Source: Garcia nutans (taxonomy: Eukaryota > Streptophyta > Magnoliopsida > Malpighiales > Euphorbiaceae). From it: a stretch of DNA of 64,000 nt. The notes below the pieces were generated by a model, which was given only the letters and a program-made list of their open reading frames with translations, did no database searches and was not told the origin of the DNA. Each line of letters opens with the position of its first letter. Positions within the stretch are counted from its first letter, which is position 1. Below are positions 1 to 11,935 of the stretch, piece by piece. Where the stretch lies: positions 26,245,001 through 26,309,000 of the forward strand of contig CANTUV010000037.1 of NCBI GenBank assembly GCA_947685225.1, in the 5' to 3' direction. The translations under genes were made by a program, and so were the position numbers.

Positions 1-1141
1 TCTTCGAAAAATCAGCAGCAAATTTCACCACAATAATTTTTTCAACCTTATCAAAGAAGTTCTTACTTTCAAGGACAATTTTCAAATCAAAATCAACTTA
101 AGAAGCCCACATTGGAAGATAATTTGAATGTCTTTATTCAAATTAGCACACAAAATCAAGATCAATTAAAGAAACCCATGGTGGAAGATAATTTGAATGC
201 TTTCATTCAAATTAGCACTCAAAATCAGGAAGGGAGTAATAAGAGGTTTGATTCTTTGGAGGTATCATTGAAGAAGGTGGAAACTCAAGTTGGGCAACTG
301 GTAAATCAACTCCAAGCACACCAAAAAGTGGAATCTCCTAGCCAATTAGAGCAAGCCAATGCAATCACAATTTTGATGCAGTTTTCAGGTAATACATAAC
401 AAAGATTGTGGTTCCTTTGATGTAGGTACTAATCAAGAAGAAAATGGAAAGGAGATACAACACAACATAGAGGAACCAAGTCAATTAAAGGAGGAGGAGA
501 ATTTTGAAGCATCAACCTCACCAAATTTGCATGAGCCTCTGAATCCTTTTATGCCACCAATTCTATTCCCAAGTAGATTGAAGGATGAGAAGTAAGGTAA
601 GCAACTTTCTGAAATCTATGACATGCCCTACTAAGAAGATAGTGAAGATAAGTTTGAGATGGCCATGACCTTGGAAGTAGAACCTGAAATTTCCAATTTA
701 GAAATTGAGGAGTGCAGGTTAATCTTAAATGATGAGTTTGTTGAGAGGGGACTTCATATGGTTAAAGTGGATGAAAAAGAGATTCAACCAAACTTGGTCA
801 AACTTAAAAAGACCCCAAAACTTTTTAAATATGCTTTGACTGGGGAAAACAGTATGCAACTAATGATTATCTCTTCCACTCTCGGTGGTGAGGAAGAATA
901 AAAAATGGATATAACCGTGATACAGACTAAAAAAGGTTTTTACCAATTTTCTATAGCATTGGAGGATCACCCTAAGACAACCTTCACATGTTTTCTTTGG
1001 ACATTTGCTCTTCAAAGGTCTCTATTTAGGCTTTGCAATACACTAAGTACCTTTCGATGTTGCATGCTATTCATCTTTTCAAACATGGGTGACAAATTCA
1101 TTAAGGATGGAAGGAGCACTTCATATCGCATATGGGAATGA
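1..1141 (+). pseudogene. Athila-type gag C-terminus fused to RT fragment, left unit (broken)
   Basis: Frame 1 reads a gag C-terminal tail with a duplicated EDNLNxFIQIST motif, then VETQVGQLVNQL, which resembles the coiled segment (NQVGQLA) at the end of Athila gag. A linker with MPPILFPSRLKDEK follows, matching the proline-rich stretch before protease. The reading then jumps to the pre-RT motif (KYALTGEN, IISSTLGGEEE) and again to the RT core (YQFSIALEDHPKTTFTC, RLCNTLSTFRCCM). Protease core, RT start, RT end, RNase H and integrase are absent. There are at least four in-frame stops and a frameshift near 370. The right unit at 4706-6010 has the same junctions, so they predate the duplication. 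Confidence 0.75.
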
Positions 1142-2465
1142 TGGAAATTAGGTTTCATCTGAACTCTTCTATTTTAATTTATGCATGCTTACATTGGGGA
1201 CAATATGAATCTTTAAGTGTGGGGTGCAGTTTTTACTTTTAACTTATCTTTGTTTAATAGTTAATGTTTTTCTTTGAATAAATAAATTTTGAAAAGTTCA
1301 ATTGTTATAAGATTGTTGATAGATGACCTTTGAATTTTTGAAGCATGAATTTGAGAATTGATTAGAATTGGTATTTATTGTCAATTTTGATGGTTATTCT
1401 TTGCATCATCATTAAAATAGTGAGGAATTGAGCCTATTAAGTTGGATATCAACTTATTATTCTTTATTGTGTGTAAACATTTTTTATTGATGAATTGCTA
1501 GAACTTGCTTTGACATACAATTTGAGACTACATAAATATTTCAATTAGGCATCAATATGATTAAGGCAATTAGGTGAACCCATTTTGGCTTAAAAAGACC
1601 AACCTTATATCCGATCTTAGTAAGCCAAATTTGAGCTTATTTCATTTTTCCTTTTCTTTCTTTTTCACAAAACTATTAGCTTGAACCTTTTTGTTTTAAC
1701 TATTACCCTTTCATTAGGTCAAGAGCATTTTAAGAGCATTTATGATTGAGTGTTGTTATAAATAAAGTGTGAGATTAAATTTAGTGGGTTTAAAATTGCA
1801 AAGTATTGTATTCTTTAGTTGCAAACCCCATTTTGATTTTAAAAAAATAAAATAAAAAATAAAAAAATAAAATAAAAAAAGAGAGAAGTTGTTTTTTTTT
1901 CGTAGGGTTGAAATAAGTTTGGGTATGATCATTGCAAAATTTAATAGGTGAGTTCTCTTGAAAAGCTCTTTAATGTCAAGTAGTGGGAGAGTGGAAGATG
2001 TTTTGGGATTGTTGCATTAAACATATGATCGGATATTTCATTCTTGAAGTGCTCTTGAACTTAATGAATAAGCTAACATTTCCTAAATATCATGCCTTTA
2101 CCTAAGCCCCATTATAACCCAATGAAAGACCTTATGATTGATGCTTTATTGTAATTAGGTGCTGGAGATTTGATTGATAAGCAAGCCTATAGATATAATC
2201 TTTCATTGAATGTTGAGAGCTTAATCACTATCTGATTAAACAATTAAGAGGTTTTGTGAGGGAGTGACAATTTCTAGTATGCATGGATTGGCCATTAAAT
2301 TGCTTGAGTACTGATTGTTCTTGATTTGATTATGATTGCAGATTTAATAAAATGACATTCTTGATACATCCTTATAACTCTTGAACTTGACTAAATTTAT
2401 CTTGTTTATTTTGTTTTGATTTTGACTTTGCTTGGGGACAAGCAAAGAATTAAGTGTGGGGTAGT
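1142..2465 (+). other. 3' noncoding region of left Athila unit with polypurine tract
   Basis: No gene is seen. The region is AT-rich with an A-rich tract near 1840-1890. It contains the phrase AAGTGTGGGG twice (about 1215 and 2451). The second copy directly precedes the LTR and is the likely polypurine tract (about 2451-2465). Confidence 0.6.
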
Positions 2466-4451
2466 TGTTTTGATCATTTGTGTATTTATTTTTTAGTGTA
2501 ATTTTATTGGCTTTTGATTGATTTTTCTTTTAATTTGTGTTTAAAGCTTGTTTGAAGTATTTGATCCAGGTTGAAGAACAAAACAAAGGAGACTTTAATT
2601 CAATTTGGTGGATTATTAAGGTGGAAAAACATGAGACACGGCCAAGACACTTCATGGCTTGGCCGTGTCCCTCACCCAAGGCATGAGGCATGAATCACTT
2701 ACATGACATGACCAGGTCAAGTCAGCTTGGTTGTGTCCCTTAGGAAAATTTGGCAGAGATAGACACAAGCAAGCAACATGGCCAAGCCACTGGCCGTGTC
2801 ACATGACACGGCCAAGGCCTTGGTTGTGTCTCACCAAAAGAACAAAATAAAAAAGAAGCAAGGAGGATTTGCAAAAGTGAACACACCCAAGAGACACGAC
2901 CAAGCCATTGGCCATGTCTCATGACACGGCAAAGGCCTTGGTCGTGTCCCATCTAAAGGGAAAAGCAAAGATAGAGACAGTGGAGAACACACTTAAGAGA
3001 CATGGCCAAGCCACTGGCCATGTCACATGACACGGCCAAGGCCTTGGCCGTGTCTCACTTGGAAAAGAAAGAAGATATTGAGGCAACCATGGACGCGGCC
3101 ACATGGCTTGGCAGTGTCCATAAGAAAATGAGTGACACGACCAAGTCACTCATGACTTAGCCGTGTCTTGTGAGAATTATTTCAAATTATTTACATGAGA
3201 TGGAGAACAAAGTGGGAGACAACAAATGCTATCTTTTAAAAAGAAATAATAAAAGAAGAAAAAGGTTGCCTAATTCATGGGATGAAGATTTAAATAATGA
3301 AAAAAATGGGAGACAAAGTGGAGTGTGTGAGTTGGCAAGACATGCTTTATGTCTTAAGAAATTAAAAAAATGGAAAGAGGAGATACATATATATGTTGGA
3401 GGCTCCATTGAGGGGATCTAGTTCCTTGGAGTTCATCTTCTTGTTCTTGGTCTTGAGAGAAACCATGAACATCACCTTCATCTTCACCTTCTATTTCTTC
3501 CATAGACAAGATTCTTAACATTTTTGGGGATAAATTGGGTGAGCAAGCTCTTGTGAAGGTTAGGGTTTGAAGAAAGCTTGATTGAGTTGTGGGCTTGAGA
3601 GAGTTACCATTCCATCTTTCAAGAGGAGAGCCATTAATTGAAAGTGGAGCTAGGAGGAAGACTAGAAGTTCAACTCTTAGCATCTTCAAAGGGGGTTTTA
3701 TATTCTCTCTTTTAATTCATTTGTAGATTATTGTTGTTTGTTAAGAATATTAATATTTCAATGGACAATTATGATTTGATTTATATTGAGATGAATATTT
3801 GTTTTAAATTGATGATTATGTGCTAAATTACTCATGTCTAGGGTTTATAGTAGATTTGATTGAATGACTTGATTTGATATTTTCATTAATATACCTTGTT
3901 ATTAGTTGATTGTATTGGATTGAATGTTAGGTTGATAGATTAGTTGCCTATTGATCTCTAGATATTGAATGAAGGACCGAGAGGTGAAATTTGATATTGG
4001 AATTATGCATTCAACTACCCTAAGAATGAATTAGAAATATAAGTTATAGGGTTTTGTTAATTTGCAATTTCAAAATAGTTGGTTGTTGTTAATTCATGAA
4101 TTTGAAAACTAATGAATTAGTAATTGCTAATTAAACTCAAGGAACAAATTAAAATACAAGATTATATTAATGGATAATTTGATAATTAAGCTATGATCAA
4201 ATTGACCTACAACCCTAGGCACCATTCCAAGAATTTGAATTAATCTTGTACAACCATTACACATATTACTTTTAAATTTAAATTGTTTTTCACCATTCCA
4301 ACATATCACACTCTTGCTTTTAAATTTACTTGTTAATCAAACTATTGCAAAACAATTCCTTCCTTGTGAGACAACCTTAGGGTGATCACCATTGCTACAA
4401 TTACCACGTATACTTGGAAGTGTCGCTTGTATTAGTAATTAATAGAGTGCA
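2466..4451 (+). repeat. Athila-like LTR A (shared by both tandem units)
   Basis: The LTR begins TGTTTTGATCATTTG after a purine-rich tract and ends ...GAGTGCA, nine bases before a tRNA-Asp primer-binding site. It is about 1986 bp and matches LTR B (19436-21419, 1984 bp) along its length. It contains a GC-richer minisatellite. Because a primer-binding site and a full right unit follow it, this one LTR is both the 3' LTR of the left unit and the 5' LTR of the right unit. Confidence 0.82.
2633..3168 (+). repeat. Palindromic ACACGGCC minisatellite in LTR A
   Basis: Repeated cassettes read GACACGGCCAAG...CTTGGCCGTGTC, each arm complementary to the next, with spacers such as GCCACTGG or GCCTTGG. 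Roughly ten arms occur in about 530 bp. Minus-strand open frames here come only from the repeat period. The same motif recurs in LTR B and, in variant form, in the Tekay LTRs. Confidence 0.8.
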
Positions 4452-4460
4452 ACTAGTTTT

Positions 4461-4478
4461 TGGCGCCGTTGCCAGGGA
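4461..4478 (+). promoter_or_regulatory. Primer-binding site, tRNA-Asp type
   Basis: TGGCGCCGTTGCCAGGGA is complementary to the 3' end of plant tRNA-Asp including CCA, with one mismatch in the first 17 bases. It starts nine bases after the LTR ends. tRNA-Asp priming is known for Athila elements, so this supports the lineage call and the LTR boundary. Confidence 0.85.
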
Positions 4479-4705
4479 AGGAAATTGTTGTTAGTAGTTT
4501 GATTCTTTTATTTTAATTGTTTAATTGTTTAAAGTGTTTCTTTTTGAATTACTAAGTGTTTATTGTAAGAATTCAATTTTCAAGGCATGAGGGAGTTTAT
4601 GCTGCGAATGCTAATTCAGAAATGGCATGGCATTTTGCAGAATTAATAAGTTAACTTAAGATGCTAAATGCAAGAAGAAGAGCACCTATGCCTAGTCAAG
4701 AAGTA

Positions 4706-6010
4706 TGTCTAGCATGTGACATTGCAGGACATAGTGCAAACATGTGTTCATTTAGTTTTGAACAATACCAAGAGAGGCAAGAGGAAGAATATGCCCTTGA
4801 AAGTTTCTAGCCAAGGGGTAGAAATGACTCATATTCCAATCCTTATAATCCAAGTTGGAGAAACTGCCAAAAATTTTCTTAGAAAAATCAGCAGCAAATT
4901 CCACCTTAATAATTTTTTCAACCTTATCAAAGAAGTTCTTACTTTTAAGGACATTTTTCAAATCAAGATCAACTTAAGAAGCCCGCATTGGAAGATAATT
5001 TGAATGCATTTATTCAAATTAGCACAAAAAATCAAGATCAATTCAAGAAACCCACGGTGGAAGATAATTTGAATGCTTTCATTCAAATTAGCACACAAAA
5101 TCGGGAAGGGAGCAATAAGAGGTTTGATTCTTTGGAGGTTTCATTGAAGAAGGTGGAAACTCAAGTTGGGCAGCTGGCAAATCAACTCCAAGCACACCAA
5201 AAAGTGGAATCTCCAAGCCAATTATAGCAAGCTAATGCAATCACGATTTTGAGGAGTGAAAAGGTAATACATAACAAAGTTTGATTCCTTTGATGCAGGT
5301 ACTAATCAAGAAGAAAATGGTGAGGAGATACAACACAACATAGAGGAACCAAGTAAATCAAAGGAGGAGGAGAATTTTGAAGCATCAACTTCACCAAATT
5401 TGCATGAACCTCCAAATCCTTTTATGCCACCAATTCCATTCCCATGTAGATTGAAGGATGAGAAGCAAGGTAAGCAACTTTCTAAAATCTATGACATGCC
5501 CTCCAAAGAAGATAGTGAAGATAAGCTTGAGATGGCCATTACCTTGGAAGTAGAACCTGAAATTTCCAATTCAGAAATTGAGTGCAAGTTAATCTTAAAT
5601 GCTCAGGTTGTTGAGAGGGGCCTTCAGATGGTTAAAGTAGATGAAAAAGAGATTCAACCAAACTTGGTTGAACTTAAAAAGACCCCAAAACTTTTGAAAT
5701 ATGCTTTGATTGGGGAAAAAATATGCAGCCGGTGATTATCTCTTCCACTCTCGGTGGTAAGGAAGAGCAAAAAATGGATATAATCATGTTGCAGACTGAA
5801 AAAGGTTTTTACCAAGTTCCTATAGTATTAAAAGTTTCACCCTAAGACAACATTTACATGTTTCCTTTGGACATTTTCTCTTCAAAGGATGCAATTTAGG
5901 CATTGCAATACATTGGGTACCTTTCGGTGTTGCATGCTATTCATCTTTTCAAACATAGGTGACAAATTCATTAAGGATGGAAGGAGCACTTCATATCACA
6001 TATGGGAATG
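4706..6010 (+). pseudogene. Athila-type gag zinc knuckle and C-terminus fused to RT fragment, right unit (broken)
   Basis: A CCHC zinc knuckle (CLACDIAGHSANMC, 4706-4747) lies only about 230 bp after the primer-binding site, so the gag N-terminus and capsid core are deleted. Downstream come the NPYNPSWRN segment, the duplicated EDNLNAFIQIST motif, VETQVGQLANQL and a proline-rich linker (PNPFMPPIPFPCRLK). Next is the pre-RT motif KYALIGE and then a short RT piece resembling the left unit's, with frameshifts. Several stops interrupt it. In the family, the knuckle binds RNA. A defective element keeping only PBS, knuckle, PPT and LTRs could have been mobilised in trans, which is an inference. Confidence 0.75.
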
Positions 6011-7253
6011 ATGGAAATTAGGTTTCATCTGAACTCTTCTCTTTTAATTTATGCATGCTCACATTAGAGACAATGTGAATCTTTAAGTGTGGGGTGCAGT
6101 TTTTACTGTTAACTTATCTTTGTTTAATAGTTAGTATTTTCTTTGAATAAATGAATTTTGAAAAGTTCAATTGTTATAAGATTGTTCATAGATGACCTTT
6201 GAATTTTTGAAGCAGGAATTTGAGAATTGATTAGAATTGGTGCTTATTGTCAATTTCGATGGTTATTCTTTGCATCACCTTTAAACTAGTGAGGAATTGA
6301 GCCTATTAAGTTGGATATCAGCTTATTATTCTTTATTGTGCGTAAACATCTTTGATTGATGAATTGCTAGAACTTGCTTTGACATGTATTTTGAGACTAC
6401 ATAAAAATTTAAATTAGGCATCAATATAATTAAGGCAATTAGGTGAACCCATTTTTGCTTAAAAAGACCAACCTTATATCCAACCTTAGTTATCCAATTT
6501 TGAATTTATTTCATTTTTCCTTTTCTTTCTTTTTCACAACACCATTAGCTTGAACCTTGTTGTTTTAACTATTACCCTTTCAATAGGTCAAGAGCATTTT
6601 AAGAGCATTTATGATTGAGTGTTGTGATAAATAATGTGTGGGGCTAAATTTAGTGGGTTTAAAATTGCAAAGTACTGTGTTCCTTAGTTGTGAACCCTAT
6701 TTTGATTTTAAAAAAATAAAAAAATAAAAAAAATTAAAATAAAAGAGAGAAGTTGTTCTTTTTCATAGGGTTGGAATAAGTTTGGGAATAATCATTGCAA
6801 AATTTAATAAGTGAGTTCTCTTAAAAAGCTCTTTAATATCAAGTGGTAGGTGAGTGGAAGGTGTTTTGGGATTGTTGGGTTATACATATGATCGGTTACT
6901 TCATTCTTGAAGCGCTTTTGTACTTAATGAATAAGCTCACATTTCCTAAATGTCATGCCTTTACCTAAGCCCCATTACAGCCCAATGAAAGACCTTATGA
7001 TTGTTGCTTGATTGTAATTAGGTGGTGGATATTTGATTGATAAGAAAGCCTATAGAGATAATCTTTCATTGAATGTTGAGAGCTTAAACACTACCTGATT
7101 AAACAATTAAGAGGTTTTGTGAGGGAGTGACAATTTTTGGTATACATGCATTGACCATTAAATTGCTTGAGTACTGATTGTTCTTGATTTGACTATAATT
7201 GTGGATTTAATAAAATGGGAGTCTTGATACATCCTTATAACTCTTGAACTTGA
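6011..7253 (+). other. 3' noncoding region of right Athila unit, up to Ogre I insertion
   Basis: This is the counterpart of 1142-2395 and has no gene. It includes an A-rich tract near 6710-6750. It stops at the Ogre I target site (CTTGA, 7249-7253) and resumes at 19361, where the sequence lines up with the left unit at about 2390. Confidence 0.75.
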
Positions 7254-9550
7254 TGTGAGCGAGGATTTTTGCCCCCACTCCTGGTGGAATAGTTCTTGCG
7301 ACTTTGGCACTATTTAGGCTCGGGGCCTTAGAGAATATAGACCTGAGTTCGAAGAAAATGGAGTCGCCACCCGAACAGGCCGGGAAAAAGAAAGGGGTGG
7401 ATGACTCGATTCCTAAGGAATCCCCAACCCCTTAATGGCTCAACACCCCCACAACACACGGTTCATTGGAACGGCCTCCTTTATAGTTCTTAATATTATA
7501 AAATTCTTAAGTATAATAATATTATCCATATTATACACAATAATTGAAATAAAGCATCGTTATATTAAAAATCAAAACAAAGTCCAAGAAAAACAAATAA
7601 ATGGACACCAATCCGAAGATGGAAACATGCTCTTACATCATCCATGTCTAAGCTAAATAGGACACCCACCATGAGGTAGAAACATGTCCTTTACATTGGT
7701 CTAAAATGTAAAGCAAATTAAATTACATAGAACTTAATTAACAAGGTACCCACAAAGTAGAAACATGCCTCTTACAATATTTGAAAATCTAAATAAATTG
7801 ATAAAGTAAATAACCATTCATCATAAATAAATCATTCACCAAAGATATTACCAAAATATAAAATAAACATCCATCCATGATAAATTAAATAAAGCATTGC
7901 AAATAAATCAAAGCATATAATAGACTACATAATCAAATAAAGCAAGTAAAGATGCAAATTGACGTTTACTATTTCCATTTAAAGTTCTTTAATTAATATT
8001 TAAGATTTTGGGATTTTAATATATTAAGGTTCATGCTACTGTAAGTTTTAAAGGAATTGAAATGGATTAAAGTTTTATAATTTAAGAGATTGATAAGGTT
8101 CTTTGATTAACCAAATTAGTGTTTGAGGAGTAAAATCATGAAATTAGGGTTTGGATACTTAAAAACATTAGGTTTATGATTATTAGCTACTAGATTGTTG
8201 TTTTTAGGCTTATTTTGTTTGAATTTCAATATTTAGGTTGATAAGGTTTTAGAGTTTTAAGGATTAGGGTTCAGGAATATTAGGGTTTACGGTTTTTGGG
8301 GGAGTTTAGGGTTTAAGAAAACTAGGGGTTTAAGGTTAGCTAGTTTGGGGTTACTGTCTTGGTTTTTTGAAGTTGAATTAGGGTTTTTAGTGTTTCGGAG
8401 AATGTAATTGATTTTAGAATTTGGAAAAACAATATATAGTTTTATGAAGCTTTATGTGATTTTTAGAAACTGTAAAGTTAGTTTGAGTTTGGATATTTAA
8501 CAAAACATTTGGAATTTTGGAAAAGAATTAGGAAAAAAACTAGTTTAGAGTTTTATGGTGTTTTTTGGAAATAAACAAAATGATTTAAGGTTTATAGAAA
8601 CAGAAAAGATATTTTTTAGGGTTTTTGGAAAGAAAAGGATTCAATTTAGGGTTTTGGAAAATTGGAAAGCAGATTAGGGTTTTGGTAAATTAATGAAATG
8701 ACTTAAGGTTTTGAAAAGTTGGAAAGTAGATTAGGGTTTTAAGATTTTGAAGAAACAGAAACAACAATTATAAGATTTTTGGAAAACAAAGAAATGAATT
8801 AAGGTTTTTAGAATCAAAAGAAACAATTGGATGATTGAAGCTATTGTAAGGAAAAATGAGATTAGATATTCATACCTTCATTTGATGGTTCTACCAAAAA
8901 TTGCTTCTTGGATGAACAAGAACAAAGGCAAGATAGTTGCCTTTGATGGATTGAATTGCTTGTTTACTTCTTCTTCTCTAAAATAGTTCGATCGTTTTCC
9001 CTGCCAAAAGTTTTAAAGTCCAATCTCTTTTTCTAAGTTTTTCCTTCACTAGATTGTCCTCTTCAATTTTTTCCCTTTCTGTGTTGTTTTTAGTCTTATT
9101 TATAGAAAATTTCGATGATTAATTCAACTTGTTTATGGAAACTAACATTAATTAAGAAAAGAAAACCGAAACTAAATAGAATTTAATTTCGAAAAAAATT
9201 ACGTCGGAAAAATTTCGTTGGCAAAAAAAAACTATTGCGGAAAAATTTTGCTGGCGAAAAAAACTACTGTGGCTGGCTACGAGGACTGGCGAGCGAAAAA
9301 CTGCGAGGGTGGGCTGCGGGCCATTTCGTCTAACATGTTTTTCGTCGATGAATTTTTTCGTCGCCGATTTTTTTGTCACCGATTTTTATTTTTATTTTTG
9401 TTTATTTATTTATTATTATTATTTATTATTTTTATTAATTATAAAAAATAAATACTAAGACAAATATTATTCAATTAAGATAACACAAAAATTATTTTGG
9501 ACTAATTAAAATATATTAAATCAGACCGGGTCAAAAATTAAGGGTCTACA
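7254..9550 (-). repeat. Ogre I 3' LTR
   Basis: On the plus strand it runs from TGTGAGCGAGG to GGGTCTACA, so in element sense it is TGTAGACCC...GCTCACA. It is about 2297 bp and matches 17028-19355. In element sense it holds a TATA box (minus of 9097-9105), a GC-richer patch of TTTCGCCAGCGAAA-type inverted motifs upstream of it (9180-9360), and many CCCTAAT/CCCTAAA-like units (8140-8800). Confidence 0.9.
9097..9105 (-). promoter_or_regulatory. LTR TATA box
   Basis: CTATAAATA in element sense occupies the same place in the other Ogre LTRs (26492, 48501, 18903, 39040). It marks the probable U3/R promoter. Confidence 0.6.
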
Positions 9551-9566
9551 ATTTGCCCCTTTCTTG
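9551..9566 (-). promoter_or_regulatory. Ogre I polypurine tract
   Basis: In element sense CAAGAAAGGGGCAAAT directly abuts the start of the 3' LTR (TGTAGACCC), where plus-strand DNA priming is expected. Confidence 0.75.
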
Positions 9567-9636
9567 AACGATCTGAGACTTTAATAAAAGAGAGTGAAAA
9601 GCAATAAGACTTAATTTTTGAGATGGTTGAGGTTTT

Positions 9637-9855
9637 GGGTTCTAGACCCGGTTTGAGTTATGGACTCAAGGATAATTTTGGGTTCTGGACCCGAGCTAAG
9701 TTCTGGACTTAAGATTTTAGGTTCTGAACCTAAGGATAATTTGGGTTCTGGACCCGAGCTAAGTTCTGGACTTAAAAAAGATTTTATATTCTGGACCTAA
9801 GAATAATTTGGGTTCTGGATCCGATATTGAATTTAATTTGGGTGCTTGGACCCGA
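9637..9855. repeat. Short palindromic repeats next to the polypurine tract
   Basis: Copies of GGGTTCTGGACCCGA and variants (GGGTTCTAGACCC) alternate with AGTTCTGGACTTAAG. Each is a near palindrome. The same type (GGGTCTAGAACCC) lies beside the polypurine tract of Ogre II at 45784-46020. Confidence 0.7.
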
Positions 9856-9925
9856 GACTGAGTTTGACTGACCTTTTATCATTTGAGAAGTCAGACTGCT
9901 CCAACTGTTCTATACATTGTGGTTC

Positions 9926-11935
9926 TTCACCCTCAAAATGAATCTTCATCCTTGGACCTTGGATTTTAATCCTTAGCATCGGATCTTTACATTTGAAAAT
10001 GGATTTCATCCTTGGAGATCGGGTCTTCACCCTTGTAAATGGATCTTCATCCTTGGAGATCGGGTCTTCACACTTGAAAATTGATCTTCATCCTTTGGAA
10101 TCGGGTCTTCACCCTTGAAAATGGATCTTCATCCTTTGAGATTAGGTCTTCACCATTGAAAATGGATCTTCATCCTTTAAGATCGGGTCTTTAAGCTTGA
10201 AAATGGATCTTCATCCTTTGAGATCGGGTCTTCACCTTTGAAAATGGATCTTCGTCCTTTGAGATTAGGTCTTCACCCTTGAAAATGGATCTTCATCCTT
10301 TGAGATCGGGTCTTCACCCTTGCAAATGGATCTTCATCCTTGGAGATTGGGTCTTCAACCTTGAAAACGGATCTTCATCCTTTGAGATAGGGTCTTCATC
10401 TTTGAAAATGGATCTTCGCCCTTTGAGATTAGGTCTTCACCCTTGAAAATGGATCTTCATCCTTTGAGATAGGGTCTTCACCCTTGCAAATGGATCTTCA
10501 TCCTTAGAGATTGGGTCTTCACCCTTATAAATGGATCTTCATCCTTGGAGATCAAGTCTTCACCCTTGAAAATGGATCTTCATCCTTGGAGATCGGGTCT
10601 TTACCATTGAAAATGGATCTTCATCTTTTGAGATCGGGTCTTCACCTTTGAAAATGGATCTTTGTCCTTTGAGATTAGGTCTTCACCCTTGAAAATGGAT
10701 CTTCATCCTTTGAGATCGGGTCTTCACCCTTGCAAATGGATCTTCATCCTTGGAGATTGGGTCTTCACCCTTGTAAATGGATCTTCATCCTTGGAGATCA
10801 GGTCTTCACCCTTGAAAATGGATCTTCATCCTTTGGAATCGAGTCTTCACCCTTGAAAATGGATCTTCATCCTTTGAGATTAGGTCTTCACCCTTGAAAA
10901 TGGATCTTCATCCTTTGAGATCGAGTCTTCACCCTTGCAAATGGATCTTCATCCTTGGAGATTGGGTTTCATCCTTGTAAATGGATTTCATCCTTCGAGA
11001 TCAGGTCTTCACCCTTGAAAATGGATCTTCACCCTTCGAGATCAAAATGAATCTTCATCCTTGGACCTTGGATTTTAATCCTTAGCATCGGATCTTTACA
11101 TTTGAAAATGGATTTCATCCTTGGAGATCGGGTCTTCACCCTTGTAAATGGATCTTCATCCTTGGAGATCGGGTCTTCACACTTGAAAATTGATCTTCAT
11201 CCTTTGGAATCGGGTCTTCACCCTTGAAAATGGATCTTCATCCTTTGAGATTAGGTCTTCACCATTGAAAATGGATCTTCATCCTTTAAGATCGGGTCTT
11301 TAAGCTTGAAAATGGATCTTCATCCTTTGAGATCGGGTCTTCACCTTTGAAAATGGATCTTCGTCCTTTGAGATTAGGTCTTCACCCTTGAAAATGGATC
11401 TTCATCCTTTGAGATCGGGTCTTCACCCTTGCAAATGGATCTTCATCCTTGGAGATTGGGTCTTCAACCTTGAAAACGGATCTTCATCCTTTGAGATCGG
11501 GTCTTCACCTTTGAAAATGGATCTTTGTCCTTTGAGATTAGGTCTTCACCCTTGAAAATGGATCTTCATCCTTTGAGATCGGGTCTTCACCCTTGCAAAT
11601 GGATTTTCATCCTTGGAGATCAGGTCTTCACCCTTGAAAATGGATCTTCATCCTTTGGAATCGGGTCTTCACCCTTGAGAATGGATCTTCGTCCTTTGAG
11701 ATTAGGTCTTCACCCTTGAAAATGGATCTTCATCATTTGAGATCGGGTCTTCACCCTTGCAAATGGATCTTCATCCTTGGAGATTGGGTCTTCACTCTGG
11801 TAAATGGATCTTCATCCTTGGAGATCAGGTCTTCACCCTTGAAAATGGATCTTCATCCTTGGAAATTGGGTCTTCACCCTTGAAAGAGGATCTTCATCCT
11901 TTAAACTGGATCTTCATCCATTAGAGATTAGGTCT
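9926..11935 (-). repeat. 41-bp tandem repeat array in the 3' region of Ogre I
   Basis: About 48 degenerate units of roughly 41 bp cover 2 kb. Each unit has two related halves, GGGTCTTCACCCTTGAAAAT and GGATCTTCATCCTTTGAGAT. A block starting near 9933 recurs near 11042 (offset about 1109 bp, nearly identical for at least 450 bp), so the array also has a higher-order duplication. Ogre-type elements are known for tandem repeats in the region before the 3' LTR. The open frames seen here only reflect the repeat period. Confidence 0.9.

Noticed and set aside
2740..3149. Minus-strand ORFs rich in Trp, Pro and His
   Set aside because: They arise from the LTR minisatellite, with the same phrases repeating at the minisatellite period.
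3170..3689. ORFs on both strands near the end of LTR A (and 19940-20314 in LTR B)
   Set aside because: They are within LTR sequence, poorly kept between LTR A and B, and match no known domain.
8140..8800. Interstitial telomeric repeat
   Set aside because: The TTAGGG-like units are scattered, not head-to-tail, and recur at the same places in every Ogre LTR.
9926..11935. Regular repeats resembling a CRISPR array, and ORFs at 10662-10856 and 11525-11719
   Set aside because: The units are directly adjacent and degenerate with no unique spacers, lie in a plant retrotransposon, and the ORFs merely translate the 41-bp period.
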